Below are positions 1 to 11,690 of a stretch of 64,000 nt of DNA, in pieces (position 1 is the first letter of the stretch; each line of letters begins with the position of its first letter). A program made the translations under genes and the position numbers. The DNA lies in contig MEHQ01000533.1 of NCBI GenBank assembly GCA_008828725.1, positions 186,001 to 250,000 on the forward strand, read 5' to 3'. The notes beneath the pieces are model-generated. The model was not told the origin of the DNA. It saw only the letters and a program-made list of their open reading frames with translations, and ran no database searches. The DNA comes from Saccharina japonica. Lineage: Eukaryota > Sar > Phaeophyceae > Laminariales > Laminariaceae.

Positions 1-678
1 GGAAAAAAGTTGCTCGATAAGAACGACCCTAAGTCGATGTCAAAAAGACCTCCTTCGCAGACACCCTATATCATTCAATGAATCATTCGTTTCTCCGACC
101 GGGACTCGACGCGTTTGCAAGCACACATCCAAAAATACGGCATTCATAACGACGCCCATGTAATCATAAGTGGACTCGACCCGCTCGGTCTGGCGAGTCT
201 CACTAGCGAGGCGCTGCGGCCTTGCCAGCTATCCACTAAAATGTGGTCACAATCTGGAGCACGTGTGAAGTATGCAGGCATTTCTGGCTTCGAGTCTTTT
301 ATCATACGAGTACTCGTAAGATGATTGACAAATCTTCTGTGTAATTGAGCTTTCTTTATCCTTCTGCTCCACTGTGGCCGCCTACCAATCCTTGCATACT
401 GACTGCACTCGCCTGATCCTCGCTTACATCAGTCTCACCGTACCCCGCTGGCTTGCCATCTCGTCGTTCGAACAGAGACGGCTCCAAGCTAGCGAACTTC
501 TGAGCAACATGATGAGCACCACAAAGCATCTCCCACTCAATAAAAGGATGGTTCTACTTTGAGCAATCAATCCCATGCCACGATCTTCATAAACTTCTCA
601 GCATTTTCCTGGTACTAAAAAAGGGTACTACTGTCGTCGTATCTAATAAATGACGATCCACCACAGTACCAGTGTGAA
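1..678. other. No gene seen
   Basis: Only short frames in all directions; none shows a recognisable family. Possibly decayed transposon sequence. Confidence 0.5.
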
Positions 679-756
679 GACCCCATTTGGCACTGCTCCC
701 ACCGAAAAGGTGCAGAAATATAACCAGCCCTCCGCAGGAGCCGCCGGAGGCCGTGG
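679..756. repeat. Dispersed repeat E, copy 1
   Basis: CCCATTTGGCACTGCTCCCAC, AAGGTGCAGAAATATA, CTCCGCAGGAGCCGCCGG; similar at 26,051-26,133. Confidence 0.45.
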
Positions 757-865
757 GCGCGAAGCGCGAACCGCAAATCGAGAGCTCGAAGCGCGGACCG
801 TCCTCCCACGTATCGGTCATGGGATCAGTGTTCTTGGTGCACTACGAGTACACAGTAAAACCTTT

Positions 866-914
866 ACAAAATAATCTGGGTGTTCAATAAATTTCCACCC
901 AGCTGGGTGCACGG
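866..914. repeat. Short dispersed hairpin repeat, copy 1
   Basis: AATAATCTGGGTGTTCAATA then AATTTCCACCCAGCTGGGTGC. CTGGGTG and CACCCAG form a hairpin. Recurs at 13,947-13,995. Confidence 0.5.
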
Positions 915-999
915 AATGTTTTCGACCAGTGTGTATCTTCCAAACACCCAGATAAACAGATCCAATATCTACCGACTACGAGCGACGATCAAAAACTCT

Positions 1000-1945
1000 C
1001 ATCCAATTCTCAACCTTGTCCTCGAGATCAGTCACGCCGACTCAATTTGGGATCGAGTTTCTACTGATAACTTTTTATCATCAATCAAAACCAGCTATTA
1101 AATATCAACTTCTTACAACACAGTTTTGTTTTTTCTCCCATCTGTGAACATTTCTGAGTGATCATCGTTGAAGCTCACGCTGTACGGCGTCGGTGGCAAA
1201 CACAGCTATTATTAATCCTCACGATCCTTAATGATACGCTTCGGTGGTGGTGGCGCCGGTGATACCACTAGTAATAGTAGTAATACCTTGGTAATACCAA
1301 TGATAAAAAACGTGACGACTATATATACAAGTACTGTATACTACTGTCTGTCGTATGCATTGTGAGTTTGAACGACAACGGCTGTCACAACGAACGGTCG
1401 ATAGCCGCTTTTGAGACCGACACTCGTCTGGTGTTGAAGATGTAGTATTCATAGTATATCGTACCACAGGTATTCGTAGCAGTTTAAAATAGTATAGCAT
1501 AAGTATAGTACATAGTAGGAGTAGTAGTGCAGTAGTAGCGTTCATGCTATATAGTAGGAGTATACTCGTACGTAGGTAGGACCTGGTGTTGTTGTTGTTG
1601 TTGTCGTTGTTGTCACTATGTTTGTTTGCCATCCGCCAATGTGCAGTGAGTGTAAGTGTGTGCCAATCAATGTGCCAATCACGAAACTAATGACGAAGGA
1701 ACAACAGTACAAAACGAGGACGAGCAGAATAACAACATCCCAAACCGATTGACGAATACACATCCTCCTAAACCAAAATGACAAAATGCGCCGGTGCATC
1801 TCGTCCGTTAAACAGCGAAGTATTGTTGTTGCATGTTTTTCTTTGTAGTGTTTGGTTGCATAGCTCCCCGAAGATTTTGGAAGATATCTTTTACACGAGT
1901 AGACAAGGTGTACTGTAGTTCATGTATAGTTTGGTGCGGTGTGGA
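1000..1945. other. No gene seen
   Basis: A/T-rich with GTT and TAGTA microsatellite tracts. Holds one copy of the GAGTGATC-type motif at 1156 and a TTTGCCATC-type word at 1624. Confidence 0.5.
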
Positions 1946-1947
1946 GT

Positions 1948-2807
1948 AGAGGTGTACCCCGGCGAGTACCCGTCACAAACGGGTACTCGGATAATTCTGA
2001 AAGTGAAACCCGGACCAGTCGCAGATAACCCGGGTTTTCAGACGAAATCACACGGGTTCAACCAGTATTAGGGTAAGCCTGGGCACCCGGACCCCCCGTT
2101 TTCGTTTACGGTCACCAAGGGGTGCCACGGGCGGATGACAGCAGTGCGTACTACGATTTGATGTCGAAACGATAACTATAACCATCACACAACAGTAACA
2201 GAGAGCGCCGGGTATTCAGTATCCCTCACAGCTGTAATGCCGTTACGTAGTCGTACGCTATACGGGTGCCCACACCCTGTGCCCCTGAACTGAGCACATT
2301 CAGGTAGCGAAAGATAGATTGACAATACGTTTACCATCACAGTAGGTGGCGTTCCTAGGTCTTCATTTCGGGCAGGGGTCATCGCTACTCGTAGAGGAAA
2401 TCAAATGCATGACTATTCTATACATACATCGGTAGTAAACTCAAAGCATATCGAAGATATCACCTTAACGGGCAAGCGTATGCAAAACAACAACAGTGAA
2501 AACTCCGGAGAAAACCGTACGAAAGCCATGAACATTCTTGGAATATTCAACTTGGAGCATTTAACTCTGCATAGTCATACCCGCAGCCACCCCGATTTCT
2601 GTCGATTTATAAAATTTCTAGAGGTATTGTGAGGGGGGGGTATGCCTAACATACGGGTACCCGCGTACTCCAACCCGCCGAGTACTCGGGTTTTGGTCAC
2701 CCCCGGAACCAGCCGGTTTCAAGCCAAACCCGAACCCGGCACGGGTTTTGCCCATCCGGGTTGTACCCGCCGGGTACCCGGGTTTCGATCATCCGGGGTA
2801 CACCTCT
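1948..2807. mobile_element. Candidate inverted-repeat element with ACCCG-rich ends (860 bp)
   Basis: AGAGGTGTACCCCGG at the left and its exact reverse complement at the right. Both subterminal 150-base regions are full of ACCCG/CGGGT words. No clear target duplication and no transposase ORF; the interior is unassigned. Confidence 0.45.
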
Positions 2808-3079
2808 ATTAGTAGTGTGGAATGTTTGTGGGATGTGTGTTGTATGTATACATACCTGGTACGTACTGCTGTAGTGTTTTCGTTTTGTGTGTTTGTACAC
2901 ATAATGTGCGCATCATGTGTATTCTACTTGAGGTCGCGACGAGCGGCTCCCAAACAAACAAATAACAGCGCAGATGGCCGGAGCCGTGGTACGAACGAAA
3001 TATGATAGATCATATCCAGAGCTGCCAGAATAAAATTAAGTTACTATTATAATACCAGTATTTATCAAAGTAATACTAA

Positions 3080-3251
3080 CCCCTTAACCCTTCTAGGACT
3101 GGAGTCCCGTTTAGGGGACACATTACTTAGAATTAGAGTGGTTTGTCCCCAAATCGGGACTGCAGTCCTAAAAGGGTTACGAACTGGTCCCACGTATTTG
3201 GGGACAAACTACTTGGAATTAGTGTGGGACATTTTTTCAGTTCCGAATGGG
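3080..3251. mobile_element. TTAA-type miniature element B interrupted by element A
   Basis: Begins CCCC TTAA and, after the nested element (3088-3176), continues GAACTGGTCCCACGT to CAGTTCCGAATGGG, flanked by CTAA and TTAA. The uninterrupted form is at 34,876-34,956. Confidence 0.65.
3088..3176. mobile_element. TTAA-type palindromic miniature element A (89 bp), nested
   Basis: Inverted-repeat ends CCCTTCTAGGACTGGAGTCC and GGACTGCAGTCCTAAAAGGG, flanked by TTAA and TTAC. Sits exactly at the internal TTAA of element B. Confidence 0.7.
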
Positions 3252-3255
3252 TTAA

Positions 3256-3825
3256 TGCCGTAAAAACCAAGGCACCAACAAACAATTAAATATTTGTACT
3301 GCTTAAGATGACTGCTCTTATCTCTATATACTGCACAAAAAAATCTTCACACGAACAAATAACAAACAAGTTACGAGTACGTACGCACAGGTGCTGTACG
3401 TATATCGGTATATCCATATATACGTACCCGTATACCGGGTACACTCTAAAGCATATACTTCTAGAACATGCACCGCTTCGGAAGTATGAAACGACACACA
3501 TGCACTGGTGCACATCTATATGGACATGGACTAAAAAAAGGACCATGCATGTAGGGTTCCGGTCGGAGTGTCGGCCGTACGTACACAAGACATCAGCCCA
3601 CTAAATATTTACATATTTACTACGAACGTGTTCGTAGCCACGTCTCGAAACCACACGCCACGTAGCCAATTCCCGAATACCCAATCAAGACTGTAAATAC
3701 CCGAACACACCGGGCAGATCACCGATCCCCGCTCAACGGTCTAGATCGTGGAGGCCACATATACACATATGCAAAGGTCGTCAGAGTACCAGTCCTCCGG
3801 GCAGCAGTCCTTTTGACTTCTCGTA
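3256..3825. other. No gene seen
   Basis: GTACGTAC-rich sequence; overlapping 98- and 100-codon frames on both strands have no family signal. Confidence 0.5.
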
Positions 3826-4290
3826 CTCTTAGGATTGGTGGGACGCAGTCCTTTCCGCCCCCCAGGTGCCCTGGGGACTGGTGCCATGGAACTCAGTCAT
3901 TTTCGGCCCCCAGATATCCCTAGGATTGGTGCGACTCAGTCCTTTCCCTCCCCCAGGTACCCTGAGGACTGGTGGGACTCAGTCCTTTGCGCCCCCCAGG
4001 TACCCTGAGGACGGGTGGGACTCAGTCCTTTCCGGCCCAGAGATACTCTGGGGATTGGTGGGACTCAGTCCTTTTCGGCCCCCAAGTACCTTGAGGGATG
4101 GTGGGACTCAGTCCTTTCCGGCCCCGAGGTACCCTGAGGACTGGTGAGACTCAGTCCTTTGCGGCCCCCAGGTACCCAGAGGACTGGTGGGACTCAGTCC
4201 TTTCCGGCTCCCAGGTACCCTGAGGACTGGTGGGACTCAGTCCTTTAAGTCCCCAAGGTACCCTGAGGATTGAGTCCTCCCAAGGTACTG
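3826..4290. repeat. Minisatellite, period about 44 bp
   Basis: About ten units of TGGGACTCAGTCCTTTCCGG with CCCCCAGGTACCCTGAGGAC. Each holds the palindrome GGACTCAGTCC. An open frame (3866-4147) only reflects the array. Confidence 0.85.
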
Positions 4291-4357
4291 GCGATTCATT
4301 GACTCAGTCCTTCCGTCTGGTAGTGGGACTCTGACGATCTTTACACCATTATTAATA

Positions 4358-4520
4358 TTCCATTTGCCATCTGACAATGTGCAGCTCGTATGTCAATTAC
4401 AACATGCACATATACCTATCAATCATCCCTGAATACCTGACAAACGTATACCAATAATGCAGTCCCCCTTATGAATGCCTGTACCGACTCCTCACCGACG
4501 TTTCACCAATCAACCATTGC
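4358..4520. repeat. Dispersed repeat D, copy 1
   Basis: TTTGCCATCTGACAATGTGC through ATGCAGTCCCCCTTATGAAT to ACCGACTCC; the same order recurs at 59,566-59,735. Confidence 0.6.
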
Positions 4521-4944
4521 AAATCTGCAAGGGTGACATGTACTTGTGTGTTGTGTGCCTTTAAAGAAAAGCTGTGTTCCCCTTCTTCATGAAAATATCG
4601 ATACACCCACATTTCGCAACGAACGGCCCACAAAATCCCGAAGCAATAAATCCTGACGCTCATTTCCAGCCCCACTCTAGGCAGAAAAACTCAATCCTTT
4701 ATGTACCATCTCCTTTATGTACCATCCTTCTTTCGTACAACTCTTACAATCCCCTGCTCGGCATCCATGCGCCTTATTGACTGCACTGACTATTATTAAT
4801 AGTATACTCCTCAACTGAAGTGCTATTCAATATCGCTGAAATCTACTGTAGTTCGAGTTTTACAATATGATGATTCGCAAAAAACTACCTTTTGGTCTTT
4901 GATATTGGATATTACTGAATTACTGAAGCATGCTATTAATAGGG

Positions 4945-5225
4945 TAGAGGTGCACCGCACTGCTTCTGAGGTCATGATACACACTTGATTATAGTATAGG
5001 ATCTCTATGCCTCACCCAAAAGCACATTTTAGGAGAAACTAAAAGTGCTACCCGCCGATGAAGAATCCCATGGTCTCACTAGAGAACCAAGCACATTTCG
5101 ACACAAAAATGAAGTTGAGACGATTTTGGTTGAAGAAGCCCCGTTTTTCAGAAAAAGTTTCAGCCAAAAGTGCTTCGTACCTCTTATATTATCATATTAT
5201 AGCACGCATCTACTATGTTATAGGC
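4945..5225. repeat. Dispersed repeat C, copy 1 (about 270 bp)
   Basis: GTAGAGGTGCACC start, GGAGAAACTAAAAGTGCTRCC middle and GCACGCRTCTAC end. Directly precedes the retroelement block at 5336-7499. Confidence 0.55.
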
Positions 5226-5335
5226 GAGAGTGGTCCCAGGGGTAGTGAAGTGTGCAACAGTTCTCGAAGTCAGTTTATACTGGGAAATTTGGAGCCCGTT
5301 CAACGGTAGCACGCGTCTAGCAGCTACTGAAGCAG

Positions 5336-5695
5336 CTGCTGCGAGGCCGTGCGAATGCCCCTTGAGTAACAGCGTGGCTTCCTTCCGCCCGGCGCGACCA
5401 ATCAATAGTCCACATGTTGTTCGTGGTGCAGCGACTACAAGAACGCGGACGAGAGAGGGGATTCCGCTCTTGCACATGCGCATACTCGAATTACAGAAAG
5501 CGTATGCCTCTGCTGACTGAGAGCTGCCGTGGGAGGTGTATACTCACACGCTTCCGCGTACCAGCGTAGATTCTGGCAAATACCCGCCTGTTTCACAAAG
5601 GCATGCGGGTTGCTCGCGTGCGTAGTGGTGACGGTGAACACTCGGAACGGTTGTGGCTTCACTCAGGAGCTACGACAAGGCTGCGTGCTATCGAG
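5336..5695 (+). pseudogene. Decayed LINE reverse-transcriptase fragment
   Basis: In shifting frames it matches the thumb-side RT region of the LINE at 9119: FRPARP..SPHVV, a run like LQKAYxSxD (LELQKAYASAD), and LRQGCVLS. Several stops and frameshifts make it non-functional. It ends abruptly where the opposite-strand element at 5696 begins, so one inserted into or recombined with the other. The left junction near 5336 is approximate. Confidence 0.7.
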
Positions 5696-7499
5696 TCACC
5701 GATATGATTTGAAACAGGCGTTGTTTCACCACCCCCTTCCTTGACATCGACCTTCCATCCATTCTCTCCACGATGCTAGCAGGTAGCTGGTCGATGAAGT
5801 TGCTGTCTTCTACCTCGAGGCCCCCAACGGTATATCCACCGATGAGTGGCAAGTTTGTGGTTCCGTTCATCGAAGGATACATGTCCCGAACGAGCTTAGC
5901 GTTGACGATTGCGCGCCTTGGAGGTAGAGGCAGCTGATTGATCCATCATGATAAGCACTGCCTCCTCGCAGGTGTACCTGCTGCGCTTGCCGGTCTGCAT
6001 GGGTGACGTCCAGCAGGATGGACTTGTCCCATCACTCCTTTCCCAATGTTCGAAGCGTCCCGAAGATTTCCTTTCCTGGTGACGATGTCCACCCGCAGGC
6101 TTCTTTCTACAGTGAACGTTCGCCGCTCTCCACTTGGTGTGGAATTCGCTGCCGCTTCAACGTGCCGGAGATCAATTGGAGAAGTGGTTGGTGCTCGTTC
6201 ACTTGCACCCTGGCTCTAGGGCAGATGCGTGCGTGCCGGGTGTTCCACGTTGACTGCATTGCAGCACGGGCACCTGTCTGCCACGTGCTTCTCGATCCCT
6301 ATGAAGCGCTTTCGCATGCCCAGGAACTTTGCTGTTGATATGACACGGACCGAATATGTTGGCCTCGCCCGAAGGCATGCAGTGGCTCATGCCCCTCGTA
6401 GGCTCCTAACGAGCCTTGGCCAAGGCCTTGGTTTCGCAGTCACCCAGCGGATGGCCCGGTCCCGGAGGGCGTGCCGTCTCCGGCAGCTGATCCAGCGAGG
6501 CTGTACAGGCAATGTACCTGCCCTGGTTGACTAGCTTGCCCAACTTATGTTGAATTTTCTGGGAATTAGTGGTGGCGTCGTCGTGCGCAGCCAGCATGCC
6601 GGCCTCTGGGGTCGTTGGGGCCCGGTCTCCTTCTGCACCTAGACCCCATCCCAGTCAAGACTCGGGGACGACTCCTGCCATCGCTTCCTTTGAGACCCCC
6701 CGATATGTCTCGAATCTCGCGCAAGCTGCCACCTAGCTGAGCAATGGTGGCTCGTCACTCGGTCTCCTAGCGGCCCCATGCGGCCTGCTAGAACTTCCCA
6801 TAGGATCCCCACCCTGCTTCCAAGGGAGTCCGACATTTGCCTCGCTTCTGTCGACGGTACCCGTAACCCCCAACCCTCCCGCTCTCGTGGAAACGCGTGC
6901 TTGGGCTTGCTCTCGAGGGTCCATCTGATTACCCGGGCACCCTTCCTGGAAAAAACGACCGTGCCTCCGCCGCTCCAGGTATAGCTTCAGAATGGTTTCG
7001 TGCGCTCACTGCGCCTCGTTCGTTGTCTGCCCTTCTGCATGTTTCCAGAGGTCCCAGTGTCCAGAGCCCTTTCTTGGTAGCCTGTCCTCTGCCCGGGGGA
7101 CTCAAGGGCGACAAGGGCCGCAGCCTGCTTGTCCAGCATGTTAGTGAGGCAGCACGCTAGGCGATCCGCGCCTCCGCCCCTCACTAGCCCCATTGCTCGG
7201 TCCAGCACGTATTCGTCCGTGCCGATCAGGACACCCACCACCACGGTCAGCCCTTCTTCGCCTGCTATGCGGGCTTTAAAGCTTTCCAGGGGAAAACCCT
7301 TCTCCGCTGTCGGGGCGTGCTCTTTGGGTGGTAGTGCCACGGTCTTGGCAGGGTTAACAATGCCAATGCCAATGCCAATGCCAATGCCAATGCCAATGTC
7401 TTCTACCTGTCGCCGTAGGAAGGCTAGGGCTCTGACCGTGTCTGCCGTGATCCTCGTATGGCTGTGAGACACATCCTCCATGTACGCGAAGGCTTCCAT
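5696..7499 (-). pseudogene. 5'-truncated retroelement of a second RT class
   Basis: Read on the minus strand, it starts at MEAFAYMEDV, an RT motif C variant (Y-M-E-D, second position Glu for Asp), then NPAKTVALPPKEHAPT, GVLIGTDEYVLDRAMGLV, DKQAAALVALESPGQRT, AQARVSTRAGGLGV, a CPCC zinc-type cluster near 6260-6290 and, at 5688-5800, EDSNFIDQLPASIVERMD. I remember this order as the post-RT region of a widespread retroelement protein, but I cannot name its clade. At least four frame changes occur. A (CAATGC)n expansion at 7358-7398 adds a Gly-Ile repeat just after the RT motif. Confidence 0.65.
7358..7398. repeat. (CAATGC)n hexanucleotide array
   Basis: About seven copies; on the minus strand it encodes Gly-Ile repeats inside the retroelement ORF at 6987-7499, keeping its frame. 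Confidence 0.9.
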
Positions 7500-7545
7500 T
7501 CCTCCTCCCTCAAACGACGCATGGTACGATAGCCTGCATGCAGGT

Positions 7546-7810
7546 GCACCATGTTTTAGCCTTCTGAGGGTGGTTAAGTCACTTGAGGAGCTCTATACCT
7601 GCAGTAGCCTGCACACTGATTTTGGAAGAAAGTAGAAGTGCTTCCCGAATAATAATCCCATGGCCTAACTATGCAATGAAACATATTGAAACACAGGCAT
7701 GACAGTCCGCCGATTTCGGGGCAAGTAGCCTACTATTAGATCGTTCAGAAAACGTATCAGTCAAATAACGGTATACCTTGCTACCTCTGCTTCTATCGTA
7801 CCACGCGTCA
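7546..7810. repeat. Dispersed repeat C, copy 2
   Basis: Same orientation and layout as copy 1 (AAGTAGAAGTGCTTCCCG, GATCGTTCAGAAAACG, ACCACGCGTC). Directly follows the retroelement block. Confidence 0.55.
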
Positions 7811-7859
7811 AATTGTTTCGGAAACTCTTCAGCCCCGTTTGCAGTTGATTTAGTGTTGG

Positions 7860-8345
7860 AGTACTACTGTACCTTCCTTTCCGCACTTTGTGTGGGTTTG
7901 AGTTTGTTTATTTTTGTGTTTTTGGCGTAGTCTACCGATTTTGCCTCAAGCTCGGAGGTATTTTCTATCGTTCTTGCTGTTTCTCTCAGTTTCTATGTGC
8001 CATTCTCTCTCTGTCCTGGAAGCTGTTTGTCTTGGTGGCTTGTGCAATGTTGCGCTTTTCGTACCCAGTACGTTGTCACGGAATGACAGCGCTTTGCCCA
8101 ATTTCCTTGCAGTACTGCATGTTATACATGTCTACGTATTAATAGTATACCACCGGGTATTTGCGATGCGATGCATTTTCTCTGTCTCGTACAGTAGCTT
8201 GTGACCAATGGTCTCGTGTCCCCTCCCCCTACATTACGATACCTAATCAGCACAGACACTGGTTCGGTGGATGTCGATGGGTATGCATATACTATATACG
8301 CATATCATAGAGAAAACGGTTTAATGCGAAGAACACACACACCAG
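7860..8345 (+). mobile_element. LINE 3'-UTR fragment
   Basis: T-rich sequence resembling 11,225-11,640 (shared TCGTACCCRGYACGTT word), ending GGTTTAATGCGAAGAACACACACAC at about 8319-8343. No coding remnant precedes it. Confidence 0.55.
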
Positions 8346-9118
8346 GGGTGGCAGGTGGCCGGCAGGCAGACCCACGCGATCTGCACGCAAACATATCACG
8401 TAAATACATAAATATCACATGTTTTGCTGGTGTAACGGCTTCCAGGGTAAGAATTGGGCAGCCAGCCCGTGGTGCGCCCCGCCGCTAGGGCCGGAGCACC
8501 CCCGGAGGGCCACCGGGGGCAAAAATGTTGGAAATATCTGCATACTAAATATACTCAAAACGTTCGTCGCCCGCGGCGAAACTGACGATAACTAGTCTGC
8601 ATACTAAAGTTCGCTTGAGGCGAAAAGGACCCCAAATCATTTTCCGCTGTATGCCTATTTTTTTTAATGTGGGGCGCGCTTTGCTTTTGGACTGCTGCGG
8701 ACCCTCAAAAGTAGAAGCGCGGCAAGCCGCACATTACCAAGCGGAATTCAGACGGAAAACGTCCGCCAGCGCACCGCTGCACCCTCAAATTATAAATTAT
8801 TACCCCGCTGGGTACTAGATACAATGGTCGCGTGGATTTTTATTGGGCTAGGCTGCTCCACGAACATATGCCAGTTAAGCGAATACGCATATCCACCCTA
8901 GGCGCACCTACAGCGCGCGACATCAACGCTTGACGCGTTGTTGCTTCGTAGCACGCTACATCGCCCTCTTTACCGTGGCGTCCGGCACGACAAGACGTGG
9001 CGACGAGCTCGCAGGACGCCCATTCAACGCATTTTACGATTGCCTAGCCGCAGCGGTTGTATGCTAAACTTTCAGCGGGGTTAAACGTTGCGAGACGGTT
9101 CAGATAATCACTATCTTA
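8346..9118. other. No gene seen upstream of LINE copy 1
   Basis: Contains the GC hairpin at 8496 and two CTGCATACTAAA words (8539 and 8598). Otherwise unassigned. Confidence 0.5.
8496..8521. repeat. GC-rich hairpin
   Basis: CCCCCGG, AGGGCCA loop, CCGGGGG. In an otherwise unassigned stretch. Confidence 0.6.
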
Positions 9119-11018
9119 TTATCACAGTTCAGTACCATCAGCGCCCTTTTCCCACAACGACCGTTGGCACCATCGCTTGGAGATGAACCGACCATGGGTG
9201 ACATGACCGCGGTAGTCCGGGATATGCCAAACTGGAAAGCGGTGGGACCAGACTCCCTTCCGGCTGAATTACTGAAACTGGACCACCCCGAATTCATCCG
9301 GTACTTACACAACTTGCTTATCAATGTGTGGAGAACGGGTGACGTCCCCCAGCAATGGAAAGATGAGACCATTAAGGTCCTTCATAAAAAGAAGGACCGA
9401 TCCGATTGCAACAACTACCGAGGGATTTCGCTTGTTGCCCATTCAGGCAAAGTATTGCTGAAAATGATCGCGTCACGTCTCAGCAATTACTGCGAGGCCG
9501 AAGGGATACTCCCCGAGGAGCAGTGCGGCTTTCGCCCAGCACGATCAACAGTCGACATGCTATTCGTCGTGCTCGACTGCATGAACTCGGACGAGCCAAA
9601 CAAATCCCCTGTAATGTGCTTCATTGACCTGCAGAAGGCTTACGATTCCGTCGACCGAGAGTTGTTGTGGGTGGTGCTCGCACGCTTCGGCATACCAGAG
9701 AAGATGTTAACCGTTATCCGCCAGTTCCACGAAGGCATGCGAGCTCGCGTGCGTACGGATGACGGTGAGCACTATGAATGGTTCGATGTCACTCAGGGGC
9801 TGCGGCAAGGATGTGTGCTGTCGCCGCTTCTGTTCAATGTCTTCTTCGCTGCTGTGATACACGCCGTACTGATACGCTTCAGTGAGGACCCAGACATCTT
9901 GAGGGACCTGGTTCACCTCGAGGAGGACCTCAGGGGGGACGGCGTGAGGGAGGACCCACTAGCACGTGCACGGAGGGCAGCATGGGGTATGCTGTACGCC
10001 GACGATGCAGGCATTGTGTCTAAGTCGGCGGAAGGGCTTGCGAAGATGATGACCGTTATTGTGACCGTTTTCGAAGCAGCTGGTCTCACCGTATCCGAAA
10101 AGAAAACGGAGACTATGCTGCTGCGGACACCAAAACAGGCACTCCGGACCTCACCGCTCGTCATCGAAGCAGCGGGCCAAAGGTATAAACAGACGATGCA
10201 GTTTTTGTACCTTGGTGGTCTTGTTGTCGCAAGCGCGGACATTATGCCAGAGATCGAACGACGCATTCGACTCGCATGGGCATGCTACAATCGATCCAAG
10301 CGGGAGCTGTACGATATGGAGGATGCCCCGTTCACTCTAAAGGTGCGCATGCTAAAGGCCGAGGTGATGGAGACACTGTTGTACGGGTGTGTGACGTGGA
10401 CCCTTGGCCAGGACACTTCGCTGAGCTCCGAACGGCACACACAACTTCCTCCTACGGATCATTGGTTTCCAGCGCCGACAACGCACCGAGCATCTCATGT
10501 CGTACGCCAAGGCCCTCAAGAAGGCACAATGCGAGAGCGTTGAGACGACCATCCGCAAACGACGCCTCCTCTTCGCGGGGGCCTTACAGCGCACGACCAA
10601 GGAGCAGCTGACCCGGCGGGTGATGTTTGGGACGATCGTCGGTGGGACGAACCCGGGACCTGGCCGACCAGAAAATAACTGGGCCCAATGTCTAGCAGAT
10701 GACCTCAGGGTTTTTCGAGCGACAGAGGGCTCCACAGACAGCTCCCCTTTACTGTTCGGAGCAGAGACGGTACTATGGCCGACGGCGGCTAAGAAGAGTG
10801 GGGTGTGGTATCGGGGGGTCGGCGAGGCGGCAGACCATTTCATGGCGAGGTGGCACAGGGCCGAAGCGGAGAGGAGCTGGCTACGGCATGCAGCTGAGAA
10901 CGCCAAGAGAGGCGACAAGGAGTGGGGGAGGGGGGGCAGGGGCGGCCGTACTGATACAGCTGTCGATGAATGCAGAAACGAAATGGTAGATCGTGCGGCA
11001 AGTTATCGACTCGACTAG
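9119..11018 (+). pseudogene. RTE-like LINE reverse transcriptase, 5'-truncated and frameshifted
   Basis: An open frame from about 9119 to 10415 covers the RT core: [79 protein letters not shown] and [12 protein letters not shown] with the catalytic YADD intact. Near 10,405-10,440 the frame shifts, and the C-terminal part continues in another frame to the stop at 11,018 ([20 protein letters not shown] and on). The endonuclease domain is absent, so the copy is 5'-truncated, as expected of target-primed reverse transcription. Compared with the copy at 15,705-18,125 there is also local disruption near residue 145 (VLDCMNSDE). Not functional as it stands. Confidence 0.85.
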
Positions 11019-11690
11019 CCCTTGAATGATATTTGTTGTTTTATTTTGTTTGTTTGTTTCTTGTTGCATTGTTCACTGGGGGGGGCGAGGCAGAGGTAGT
11101 ACCGGCTCTTGACACGATTTTTCTTTTAGAGTGGGAGGAGATGGCAGAAGGTGTGACATGGTCCCTGTATCGGTTTTTATAGCAGAGACGGGAGCTTGTT
11201 ATTACCATCGCCTTGAGCTTGCCTTGAGAACGTTTTTTTCTCTTTTCCTCTCTCGTGTCTTCTTTCTTGCTTTATTGCCTTGTTTTTCCCTTTGTTTCCA
11301 CCCTCTGCCGGTGTCTTTCTCTTTTTCGTGTTGCCTCGCCCGTGCAGCAGTTATCTGTTCCTCTTGGACACGTGTGCTTTTCTTCTAGGGGCGATTCTGT
11401 CTCCCTGCGTCATTTGTATTCTGTTTCATTTCAGAATTCGTTTTTGTATTGTCTTTTTGTGCTTATTTTTTTGTTTGGCTCGTGTCGTTGTGTTCTCGTA
11501 CCCGGCACGTTAGCATCTCACTTGCTTTACCCATTCAATTGCGTTTATTTTGTTTGGTTTTTCTCTGTTTCACAGTCTGTGACCACATAATTTGTATCTC
11601 TCTAGGATTAGGAATCAGGACAGGCACTGGGTGTACTGATGTGGTTGAGTAGAAAGAACGGGTTTAATGTGAAGACAAAAACACACACAG
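9119..11690 (+). mobile_element. RTE-like LINE copy 1 with 3' UTR
   Basis: The RT remnant is followed by a T-rich 3' untranslated stretch (about 11,020-11,640) and ends GGGTTTAATGTGAAGAC then an A/C-rich tail at about 11,662-11,690. This terminus recurs throughout the window. Confidence 0.75.

Noticed and set aside
3866..4147. 93-codon repeat protein
   Set aside because: Frame follows the 44-base minisatellite; no independent coding evidence.
11131..11652. Overlapping plus-strand frames rich in Phe, Leu and Cys
   Set aside because: T-rich 3' UTR of LINE copy 1.
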